A stretch of 64,000 bases of DNA, from assembly GCF_030052815.1 (NCBI RefSeq), contig NC_079510.1, forward strand, positions 2,420,288 to 2,484,287. Reading direction: 5' to 3'. Shown here one piece after another: positions 1 through 11,962 of this stretch. Numbering within the stretch: the first letter of the stretch is position 1; each line of letters opens with the position of its first letter. Below the pieces are notes generated by a model. The model did not search any database and was not told where the DNA came from. It was given only the letters and a program-made list of their open reading frames with translations. The DNA is from Hevea brasiliensis. Taxonomy: Eukaryota > Streptophyta > Magnoliopsida > Malpighiales > Euphorbiaceae. Made by a program: the position numbers and the translations under genes.

Positions 1-1070
1 ATTAACTAATAGGCCTTTTTAGCAAATCATTCAACAGATAAAAAACAATTAAATCAAAAAATAATAGATATTCAAAAAGACATAAATTAAATTAAGAATC
101 TGATCTCACAAATCACACATAGGAATTGAATCCCTTGAACTGAATTAAAAACTTAGCCACTCATGTTCATGGCTTACAGAAAAATAAAGAAAAATAAAGA
201 AGAAATCTAAAAAGAGAATGGAGAATGAAAGCCTTCAAATGGAGAATGAAGGTCTGAATTGGGATGCTCTTAGCAACTGCCCAAAGACGTATTTATACTA
301 AAAAAACCTAATCCCAAAGATAGGAACCAAACCAAACTAGGAAAGGTTTTGAAATTCATGATGCAGATTTTCAGCCTGCATTCACGTTTCTGGAATTAAG
401 ACAGATTTTCAGTGACTTTCTTTCCGAATTTGCCTCTACCCTCTTTAGAAAAGTTATAGCCCTATTTCTTAGCTTTCTAACAGGTACTCATGGACCCAAA
501 TCCGAGGTCTATAGCCTAAGTTATGGCCCAAAAACTGGGACTGGTTCAGTCAGACGGTCCAGCCCATTGTGACGACTTCATTACCGTTTTTGACAATTAA
601 AATAGCATCATCTCTCATCCAGCCCTTCATACAAGTTGTAGAGGTGGCTCTTAAGGTTCAATTGGGCTTGGCCTTGCTTCATTTGGATATCTGAAACTCC
701 AAATATAAAATAAATACTGAAACTGGTCGTGACCCATTGAGTACGGGCTTTTGCAATAGATCCATAGCTCATTTTGTCAACCTTGGAGACTGATTTGGGA
801 TTTGGTCCCTCTTTATCATTTGAAGTGCCCTATCTTAGCTTTTCAATGGATTAAACAGCAATTAATTTGGAGACCCACAACTTTAGAAACACCTGAAAAA
901 TACAGCAAATGTCAAATACTGAAAATTTCTCCATTTAACACAATTATTCCACAACTATCTAAAAATATGCCTAAATGATAAATATATTTTAACCAGTTGA
1001 ATTAAACATAAAAACATACTAAAAACACTAAATATAATAGGAATAAAATTAATAAATTGTGCACTTATCA
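1..1070 (-). repeat. LTR of a retrotransposon, antisense, cut by window edge
   Basis: Read on the minus strand, the segment starts TGATAAGTGCAC at 1070 and runs off the left edge of the window. About 780 nt in there is a TATAAATA box (plus-strand 290-297), followed by CT-rich leader-like sequence. This is the layout of an LTR U3 promoter and R region. No coding sequence is present. The far end, primer site and target duplication lie outside the window, so it cannot be told whether this is a solo LTR or one end of a full element. The assignment rests on the TG start and promoter layout only. Confidence 0.5.
290..297 (-). promoter_or_regulatory. TATA box inside the antisense LTR
   Basis: On the minus strand the sequence is TAGTATAAATACG, a good plant TATA box. 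It is followed by about 290 nt of leader-like sequence running to the window edge. It would drive transcription leftward, out of the window. Confidence 0.4.
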
Positions 1071-2818
1071 CAATGTTACTTGAGAATTCTTCTTGAGCCT
1101 CATCACTTCCCATTTTCAAGAAATAGCTATGCCATCGAGGATCTACTGTTAGTTCAAGATGGAAGGCAGTTCATAGCAAATTCCCATGCTTTACAGGTAC
1201 GACAACTTTTTTTTCAGGTACAACATTTTCCTCATTGATTTGAACAGCAAAACTTGAATACAAAAAATTGGTATATGAGACTGGATACTCAACCAGCACC
1301 TCAACTCCAAGTCCAACTTCAAGTACTACTGGAGCATGGATGAATACTCCAAAAAGTATTTCAGTCCCACCTTCCTTGGGTACAAGTTATGGAATCAAAA
1401 GCTCGGCCTCAAAGCTTTTGAATTTGACTGCCAAAGTAATTTCTATGTACAATCTAAGTATTATGAAATTAATATAATATTACACTCACTGTCTTAACCA
1501 AGGCATGTTAAACAAACGCCTCATATTTGTCAGACTTTGGATGGATCTGAGCTTAAATGGATAGTTTAGAATTTATTTGAGCCAAAAGTTCAATTTTGGC
1601 TCATTTCATTGGAAAGTTCAGGGCTCATTTGGACTTTTTTTTTTTCCTGTAACAGTATAGAGAAAGAGAAAGGGAAGGGGTGTTAGGTGCTATCATGAAT
1701 GGGATCTTAGTTACAGGAGGCTATACGAAGAGAGTGGTGAAGTAAAGGAAGCAAAAGCATTGGCGAGGGTATGGGAGGTTCGGAGCTTAGATGAGTCGGG
1801 TTGGAGGACGAACTCACTCTGAGATTGAATAGTCCACAATAATATATTTTTAATACATTCACTTCTCACATATTTATACTGCTTACTTACAAAAGAAAAC
1901 ACTAGTAAAAAGGATGCCGATTTTGCCAATATTAAAATTAGGGTTTAAGGTTTGTCAACATGAAATTCGATTTTGCGATTGTGATCAGAACATCTTAAAT
2001 TATAAGCGACACTAATCTTGCAATGAATACCTTCGTAATACCCAAGAGCCATTGGTTAGTTATAGAAATGAAGTCCATTTTCTTAAATACTCTTTTCTTG
2101 ATTCGAAATCGGCCTAAAAAATCTAGACCATCTATGGGCTTTTACAATTGCTTGGTGATGAAAGCGCGCAGTATTTGGAGCCAAATGAAAGCTAAGATCA
2201 AAGAGAATCCAATGATAAACTCAGATTGCTGGTTGGATTAGTTGTTGATCAGAACCAAGCCAAAAAACACTATAGGCCAATTTTTCCTTCTCCTCGATAT
2301 CCAGACCGATTTTAAAACAAGAAAATTAAATAAATTTCAATAAGTTATATATTTATGTGTATCGGACTACTGTTGAGCTATTTAAGCTTTTATGATTAAA
2401 ATATTATCAATTTAAAAAAAAAAATTTACATTTAATGGAGACCAATGATATATTATCCCTTCTCATCACAAAAAATATGAATTATCTTATAATAATAAAA
2501 TGAGAGACTCGAAAAAGACCAACCAGACAATCCTTGATTAACTTCAAAAATAAATTTTAATATTCTCTAATTATCATATTCAAGCTAAAACTATTACAAA
2601 TCCTAACGCAAAGAATAAACCATAGTCTATGCAAACACAAGAAAGTTCAAAAGAGACAAAATTTAGAAGGCCAAAATACATGGCTATTCAACCTAATAAT
2701 TCTAGATGCCACACTACAGCTAAGCTAAAAACAAACTCTCTGTCTCTTGATTCAAGAATGTACATGGTGCCTTATTGCAGACAAGTTGATTAATGAGCTA
2801 ATGCGGAAAGGTATCAAA
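1071..2818. other. Intergenic sequence and 3' UTR side of gene 1
   Basis: No gene is recognised here. A minus-strand reading of about 1080-1450 has few stops but matches no family I know. The last few hundred bases before 2819 should hold the 3' UTR of the minus-strand membrane-protein gene; no clear poly(A) signal position can be fixed by eye. Confidence 0.4.
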
Positions 2819-5800
2819 CTAGTTCACCCGATGGTCCAAAAAACTTGCTGTCAATGGAGCCAAAACACGGGCTACCCTCGGTAGTGTTGGGTAAGTAAGT
2901 GTGCCAAGTATGAACCAGTTGAAGCTTAGGAGAGCAACTGCATCAGAAGCAGGTTTGTTCCTTATGGTAGAGAAAAACTGAACCACACTTTTCAATGACA
3001 TGCCAACAACAGCAAAAAGAGCTACAACAAGGGGCATGCAGGGGTCTTCAGCTTCCCAGATAATGATTCCGACCAAAAGGGATAATACTGCACTGAATAG
3101 GGACTGTGAAAGTGCAACATCCCTTCTCTGGCCCACACCCTCATTCATGTCTAAGCTCCTTGAGATGATGCAGTGTGAAAATGAATGGATGGACCCTCTT
3201 GCTTTGCACTCATTTTTCCAGAAATTGAATAATTCTGCTTCCCTCTTGCCCTCACCTTCCCAGGCCTCTTTATGCATCATCAGGTCTTCAAATATGATTC
3301 CACTTCCTTTATCACATGATTGGCTCTTATCTGAAATGCCATGCTTTTCAGTATTGTCAATACCAATATTCTGTACATTGTCTGCGCTATCACTTCCTTT
3401 AATGCTCCAACGATCTTGACCCAGAATTTCTTTCAGCTGAAGATTTTCAACTTTCAGATCCTGCAACTATTGCAAGGCATAAAATCATTTCATTATCAAA
3501 GCACAGAACTAACACATGCATGGACTAACTTCTTCAAACTTCAACGTCAACTGCATGGAAAAATAAGGAGAAATTGATGGAAACTAATAGACATGAATCC
3601 AAAATCAAAAGCTTGGCTGAAGCAACTTCTTTTGGCATTACCTGTCTACGGTTATGCCCTATCTTAAATTTTTAGCATCACAGATAACAAAATGAAATGA
3701 AATATGGTAATATCAGAAGGATTCTTTGAACTGAACAAATAGGTATACCAATCTTCTATTATAGGAAGGAAAAGAAAAAAAAAAAAAAAGAAAGAAAAGG
3801 AAATATAATAAAAAAATAACATTGTACCTCCTCATAGGAGAAGATTGATTGTGGCTAGGGGTGACCGAATTAAATTATAAAAATCGAACCGTAAATTTTA
3901 GAAATCAAACCGAACTGAAATGGGTGAAAAACCGAATCGAACCGAACCGTTCTATTTCGGTTCGGTTCGGTTTAAACCGATCGGTTTGATTTTTTAATTT
4001 AGACTTGATTTTCAAGTTATTTGGTCTAATTTTAACTTTGGTTTGAACCTAATAACCATTAATCAATGAAATTAAACAATTAATATATATAAAATTAAAT
4101 ATAATTCATAAATTTTTCATAAAAATAAATCAATTCAAAAATCAATTTGGTTTGATTTAGTTTGATTTGACTATATAAATTACTATTCGGCTCGGTTCGG
4201 TTTAATCGATTTTTTTCTCTTCAAAACCGAACCGAACCGAAATAACCGAAATTTTTATAATGTAAAACCGAACCAAACCGATTTAATTTTAAAACCGAAC
4301 CGATTGAACCGAATTGACTCGGTTCGGTTCGGTTTTTGAACCGAATTCTGCTCAGCCCTAATTGTGGCTCAAACCGGATCATGAGGGGTCCAATTTGCTT
4401 GTCTTATTCTTCTTTTAAACATCTTAGGAACAAAAAGTTTAATATGTAAATTTGCATGTTACTTTTCTAGGATGGATATGGTTTTAAATCAAGTATGCAT
4501 CAGAGCCAATGCTTACTGCTGCCTTCAATTGTTGACATTCTACAGTATCATCAGAAAAATCAAAATTGTCAAGGATTTGCATTTTTATTTTTTATTTTTC
4601 TTGAGCAAACAAGACCAAATTAATTCCCATTTGCAGATTCAAGCTAAATCGTGTGTGAAATGATATAATTTATTCATATTAAGTTGTTGCAATTGTATCT
4701 CAATATAAGGGATCTCCATTGAAGTTGCATTCAACTACCTAATGAGCCGTTGCTGTCCAAATTCTAGAGCAAGAAATCCCTCAGACTTCTGGTTTGCACA
4801 CATTTTTTTCTGCCAATCTCCTTTCCACTTCCTTCTTAAACCCTGGATGAATTTTGTATCAATTTCTCACAGCCCCCTCCCTCATTATTTTTGATGAATT
4901 TCATCTTCATCTCTCGGTTACATTACTATTGTTGCGCATTGGATATGTCATTTGAACACTGGATTGCAATTGACAGCTATAAGTCCTCACTTATGTCATC
5001 ACTCTCGTCAATTTTGGTGCCAATTCTTCCACGTGGGGTTTCCAGAACTTTCAGGATATATTGTTCAACTATACATTGACTTGGGTTTGGTGCACTGGTA
5101 CAACTTACTCTTGACTGATTAACTTACCTTAAGTAAGAGTGGCTTAATTCTGTTGCTGGTTAGCTGAGACATCAAACTCTTACAAAGGATATTGCAACCC
5201 AGGTAAGGGAGGAATTGGAGGATAGGAGGGGGAAAATTATTCTTCTATTTAGAAAGAAAGAGTAACAGAGGGGGTAAAAAAAGAGACTTGACAAGTAAGA
5301 TGCTCAAGTCTTGTTCAATGGTCTGAATTTCTGATTTGATTGTGGTATTGGATATGTCAAAAGAGTTCCATCACAATTTACACAAAAATGTTCAACATCA
5401 AAGGTGCATTGCTTCACAACTGCAATGCATAGCTACCTCCCCAGGTTCATTCTTCCTAAGACTATGAGGCCAAAATCAGTCCAAAATTCAGCCAGAAATA
5501 AATATCTGAAGATGATCATAATCAGTTCAATGGAATTTGTTTCATTTAAAAAAAAAATCTATGATCTTTAAATTATGGAGAATCCGAAAGAAAGTATGGT
5601 TATTAATTTACTTGAAGGATTACCGACAACGGTAGAATTTAGCACAAGCCAACTACATCAATAATTGATTCCTCTCTCTCCTAGTGTAAAAAGGATGGGC
5701 ATGCCTTAAATTCCACAAATTCATTCTTCAGTGCAACTTTTCAGGTGGAATAGAGGTATTTGTAGAGACTAAAGAAGAGAATGGAAAGACAGAAAATCAT

Positions 5801-8800
5801 GCAGAGATTGGGACCAAATCAATGACAAAGATTGGGACCAAATCAATGACAGCCAAGACAAATCAGGATCCTCAGATATTAGTTTCCATATAGACACGTT
5901 CTCAAAAGGAAGCCAATAATTCTTCCTGACGGCATAATTTGCTCCCTACCATCTGTACTCAACTGTATATATATGAATACTGACGTACTCTTTAAAATAC
6001 ATAATAAGATGACACACAGAACTCTACCGTGGATGTCGGCTTGAATTGCTGAATCACATAAAATCCTGAGTGTTATTCTTCCCTTTCTCTTTTCTTCTAT
6101 ATGGTATCAGAGCGAGCAGCTCTAACGAGCATTAATCGATCCATATTCCTCCAGTTATCATTGCTGACAGCTCGTCCACTTGACATGACTCAAACATCAA
6201 AAAATCAACAGATAATTCGCCAACCACAGCAGGTGGTACTCCTACATTTGTCCTTAGCCATGGCTCGGTAATACAACCCAGTCACTTAGCTTCCTTCAAT
6301 CTCTCATCCCAGCTTCCATTAAAGCTCACTGGTAGTATGAATTATGCAACATGGTCTGTACAAGTAATCACCTTGTTTTTGGGATATGAACTTCTGTCGT
6401 ATATTGAAGAATCAGACTTTCGTTCGTCAAAGCTTCTTCCTGATCAGACGATCAATCCAGACTATAAACTCTGGGTTCGTCAGAATGGCTTGGTCCGCAA
6501 TGCCATTATGGCCTCAGTTGATTAAACTATTGGTCCTCTTATTGCCCGTTGCAGGACAGCACAACATTCTTGGGAGGTTTTGCATACTACTTATGCGAAC
6601 AAGTCTCAAGCTCGTATTTTCAACTTGCGAGACACACTGTCTAATCTTCGACGAGGAGATAAATCTATTACAAATTATATGAGGGAGATTAAAATGATAG
6701 CTGATGATCTCTCCTCCAGTGGTTCACCCGTGAATAATGAAGAACTTGTTATCAAGGTCTTAAGCAGCCTTGGTTCTGATTTCAAGGAGTTTTCGGCAGC
6801 TATACGCGTTAGGGATACACCTATCACTTTTGCAGAACTATATGACAAACTCCTTGCTCAGGAACTTTTTTTTGCAGCAAATTGAACCAAAGAAGGAGGT
6901 TCCTATCATAATAGCTCAATTTAATCAGTGAGGATCCAACAACTTTTGCTCACCCAACACTGGTAATCGCCAAACTCAACAGAAAATTAGTGTCTTTAGC
7001 ATGTCAAATCAGCAACGCCAAGGACAATTTCAGCAGTGACATAGAGGAGGACAACAAGTTCAGTGCCAACTTTGTGACAGGTTTGGCCATCTGGCTAAGG
7101 TATGTCGATCTAAAGGACATGATTCGTAGGAAGCGAGAGCAAACTATGCTGCCCATCATGCCAACACTAATAACTCCTGGATTCTTGATTCGGGCACATC
7201 TCATCATATGACAGACGATCCCAATAACTTGGTATCCACATCAGATTTTTCAGGCAATGATGAAATTATTCTTGGAGATGGTAATGGTATACCTATCACT
7301 CATGTTGGTCACGCTACTCTTCCTTCTCACTTATCACCTACTTCTTTTACCTTAAAAAATGTCCTGTGCTTCCCAAATATGAGCCGTAATCTCATTTCAA
7401 TAGCACAATTTTGTCATCAAAATAATACATCTGTTGAATTTTTTCCTTTGTACTATCTTGTGAAGGATTTAACCACGGGGGCACTTCTTCACCGGAGACA
7501 AAACAAGGGAGACCTCTATGAGTGGCCATATCCTGAAGCTGTTGTACATCCCTTCACCAACCAGCTTACATCACATTTTGCTGCTCCACTGAAGCCTACT
7601 TGTCATCTTTGGCATTCTCGCTTTGGTCATCCTCAATTAAAAATAACCAAAGCGTTAGTTTCCTCTTTTCAGTTGCCAGTTGTAATTGACAGCACCTTTA
7701 CTTTTTGCAATTCATGCTTGTGTAATGAGAGCCACCGTTTACCTTTTGGTGCCACATCCATTACTAGTACAAGGCCTTTGGAATTAATTTACCATGCTCA
7801 TCTTGCTTCATCATGCCTCTGTCCCTCTTAAATTTTGGTCTTTAGCTTGCCAAAACAGCGCATACCTCATTAATTGACTGCCCACAATAAGACTTCAAAA
7901 TAATTTGAAACTTTGTTTCATCACAAACACAATCCTGATAAACTTAAAGTTTTTGGATGTCTCTGCTAGCCCTGGCTCCAACCTTACACTGCACACAAAC
8001 TGCAAGCAAAATCTCATCCTTGTGTTTTCATGGGATACTCCTCCGCCACCAACTGCCATGTCTGTTATGACATTTCAAGCACTAACATTTTTATTTCTTG
8101 CCACGTTGTCTTTTTGAGGATTGCTTTCCCTTTGGAGAAAACTAATACCACGTGTTTCTTCTACCTCTTTGACTTCTTGGTTCACCCCCTCCAAACCTAC
8201 ATCACCATCAGCTCCTGAATCAGCATCTCTACCTAACTTTATCATTGCTCCCATATCACTGGCAACTCATAGTGGTCATTCTTACTTGCCACCAACAGAA
8301 GTCCTTCCTTGCCCTCCTCAAGTACGTTCTTCAACTACTTCAGTCACTTCTTCTGCTAATGATGTCTCACCCTTGTTGTCTAACAATATAGCACCACCAT
8401 CCCCTATTAGACCCATAGTTCAGTCATCCTCTTTGACTACATCTTCTCCTGAAGACTCTAATAAAACCGAGTCCACATTACCCTGCACTCCCCCACCTCC
8501 TCGCATTATCACCAGATCATAAAATAATATCTACAAACCCAAACAAATCTTTGATTGCCTAGCTCTCAAATCCACATCTCAGATACCTTTAGCCCCTGCT
8601 ACTTATCGTCAACCTGCCAAGTATCTTGAGGTGCCAAGCCATGCATGAAGAGTATGATGCTTTGTGCAGAAACGCTACATGGGACTTAGTTCCACCTTTC
8701 CCTGCTCAAAACGTGATCTCATGTAAATGGGTGTACAAGGTAAAACATAAGCCTGACGGGACAATTGAGCGTTACAAAGCCCCATCAGTAGCAAAAGGTT

Positions 8801-11800
8801 ATTTACAGCAGTCCAGTCATCAAACACACGACAATCAGGCTCATTCTCTCTTTGGCTGTGACATATAAATGGCCATTGTGCCAATTGGATGTAATTAACG
8901 CTTTCTTGCAGGGAACTCTTACTAAGTTTACATGCACCAACCGAAGGGGTTTAAAGACGAACACAAGCCTCATTATGTTTGTAAATTGAAGAAATCCATC
9001 TATGATCTTGATAAGCTCCCCGAGCTTGGTACAATGAGCTTCGTCAGTTCTTGCTCTCTTGCGGGTTTCAATGAGCATACTCAGACAATTCTCTTTTCAT
9101 CTCTTGTTCAACTAATAAAGTTATATTTGTCTTGGTTTATGTAGATGACATCGTGGTGACTTGCAACTCTATTACTTCCATCAATTTCGTCATTAAACGG
9201 CTGTCCCAACGGTTCTCAGTAAACGATTTAGGCATGCTCCATTATTTTCTGGGAGTCAAAGTCACACCTATCTCCAATGGTTTAATGCTTACACAACACA
9301 AATTTATTTTCAATCTCCTGGAACAATTCTCTATGCTAGGTGCCAAAGGGGTCTCCACACCCATGTCTCTTACTGAGTCTTTATCTCTCAATGATGGTGT
9401 GCCTCACACAAACATCAAAGAGTACCAACAGATAGGAGCACTTCAGTATCTTCAGTTGACCAGACTAGATCTTTCTTTCACCATTAATAAGCTAGCTCAA
9501 TTTATGCATCGCCCATCCATCAATCATTTCAAGCTGCAAAGGGGTATTACGGTATCACAAAGACACAATCACTCACGGTCTGCTGATCATTCCAAATCAT
9601 GATCATTCCCTACGGGTTTATTCCAATGCTGACTGGGTAGGAAATTTGGATGACAAAACATCTACATCCGCCTACCTTGTTTTTCATGGTAAAAATGCTA
9701 TAAGCTAGTCTTCCAAAAAAACAGAGAACCGTCACACGTTCATCCACAGAAGTGGAGTATAGGGCAATTTCTACAACTGTGGCCGAGGTCAATTGGATAG
9801 TGAATTTACTTCATGAGTTACAACCTCCATTAAAGAAGCCTCCAGTAGTTTATTGTGACAATATTAGCGCAACTTGTCTCTGCAAGAATCCTGTGTTTCA
9901 CAGTCGAATGAAGCATGTGGCTATTGATTTTCATTTTGTCCATGACCAAGTTGAAAAGAAGCAAATTGTTGTTCAATACGTGCACTTTGGTGATTAGTTG
10001 GCAGATGCTCTTACAAAGGTGCTACCAAAGCGACAATTCTTATTTTGTGTTTCCAAGATCAGTGTTAGGCTAGTACCACCGATCTTGCGGGGGCATAAAG
10101 AAGAGAATGGAAAGACAGGAAATCACGCAGAGATTGGGACCAAATCAATGATAGAGATTGGGACCAAATCAATGACAGCCAAGACAAATCAGGATCGTCA
10201 AAGATTAGTTTCCATACAAACACATTCTCAAAAGGAAGCCAATAATTCTTCCTAACCACAAGGCATAATTTGCTCCTTACCATCTATGCTCAACTGTATA
10301 TATGAATACTAATGTACTCTTTAAAATACATAATAAGAAGACACAGAACTCCACCGTGGACGTAGGCTTGAATTGCCAAACCACGTAGAATCCTGAGTGT
10401 TATTCTTCCCTTTCTCTTTTCTTCTATAGAGACTAGATCATAGTCACACAGATTGAAATTAACACAATGAGTTAGGATGGACAAGATTAACTACAAAGAC
10501 GATGGCATTTGGACAAATTTTATGGCCAGCCAACCAAGATTTCTAAAATTGTATAGACAAAATTGATCAAAAGACAATGGCATTTCAGTACTACAATTGT
10601 GGATAGAAAGCAGATAATAGCAGGCATTATCTTAAGAAGCAAAACATAACTAAAGTCCAGACTATAGCATAGGTGAAAGGTGTTGATGACTAACCTCTTA
10701 AGAATCACATTGTTGAACTCATTGAATTCTCAAGATTCATAGAAGATGAATAATGGGGCCTTGCACATGTGATCTCCATTATTCTTCCTGACATTTATCT
10801 AGCTGTTCCATCACTCCTAAGTCAATTTCTCTCTCGAAATTCAACTTTGAACTGTTCAGATTTCAGTAAGAGAGGGAGAATGATCAAGTGTACCTGCCTC
10901 CCTATAGGGGAGCTTGAACTCTAATTGCAACCCAATCCTTTCATGTGGTAAGGACCCATCCACAAGATGTTGTGGGCATCTTAGGAAAAAGAGTTTAAGT
11001 AATTTTTTAATTTTATATTCCAAAAGGCTATTTTAACAACATTATAAATCTTTTCTCTATATAAAGATGTAGGCATAACCATTTTTTATTATTAAGGTTA
11101 TTCGGGGTCAAGAACCTAAGGTAGCGATCACAGTAATATTAACATGCGAATCATAAATGTTTATAAACAAAACTATCCACCATAAGGTTATTATGCATCT
11201 AAGTTGAAATTATTGTTCATTACCAGCTTGTGAACTTGTAGTAAAAAAATGCAATTAGGATTATAATATCGTAATCTCACAGGAAACTTCATCACTAAAT
11301 AATATATTGCGAAATTTTTGCAATGTTCAAGTTTCTGTTCTTTAGGTATCTGTTTAGGAATAAACAGCATATCACATTCTCATTAACAATTAAATAATAA
11401 TCAGTCTATTGGTTGATTCAAGCTAATTGAAATTGAATGTTGAAATAACATTCAAAAAGAAACAATTGTACCCTATTTTCTGCCTTGGTTTAACAACTGA
11501 AGCAATTGTACAGACAAATTATTATGTACATATGCAAAGAAAAAAAAATGCACAAATTTACTTTACAATCATTGTAAATGCCAACCATCAATATGCGACA
11601 TAAATATGCAATCGTAATAATTTTCTACCATCTAAGGGATTTAGCAAGCTAATATGCACACTTTTATCTTTTTTTTTTTTCTTGCTATATCTTTGCTTTT
11701 CTAAATTGTCTCATACAAATTTATGTGAAAAGGAGGGTGGAGCCACTCTAAAAGAATTGTACATGGCTCTGCAACCGATCAAGCAATTTTCTACATAAAA

Positions 11801-11916
11801 CTTCATTTTAGAACTTAATTTTTATATGATCTTTCGTAATGAAGAAGCTAATTCCCCTTGATTCAATGAAATCAAACTCTAGTTTTACCACTTCATAAGT
11901 TTTTCTTATCGATCAA

Positions 11917-11962
<46 letters not shown>

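Larger units (their letters stand above)
5770..10428 (+). mobile_element. Ty1/copia LTR retrotransposon, full length but degenerate
   Basis: A 4.66-kb element bounded by two LTRs and a perfect 5-bp target duplication GAGAC (5765-5769 and 10429-10433). The LTR ends are TA...TA (TAAAGAAG to CTTCTATA), not the usual TG...CA. A primer site complementary to initiator tRNA-Met follows the 5' LTR directly, and a purine-rich tract precedes the 3' LTR. The domain order is gag, protease, (integrase mostly missing), reverse transcriptase, RNase H, as in copia. Stops and frameshifts occur throughout, and the two LTRs differ at roughly 8% of positions by eye, so the insertion is old. It lies in the large second intron of the minus-strand gene, in the opposite orientation to that gene. 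Confidence 0.93.

Noticed and set aside
1268..1477. Thr/Ser-rich 69-codon reading
   Set aside because: No recognised domain; the other strand is almost equally open. It is left as unexplained intergenic DNA.
3000..3419. A 139-codon plus-strand reading
   Set aside because: It is the opposite strand of exon 3 of gene 1, which has membrane segments and a coiled coil consistent with the other exons.
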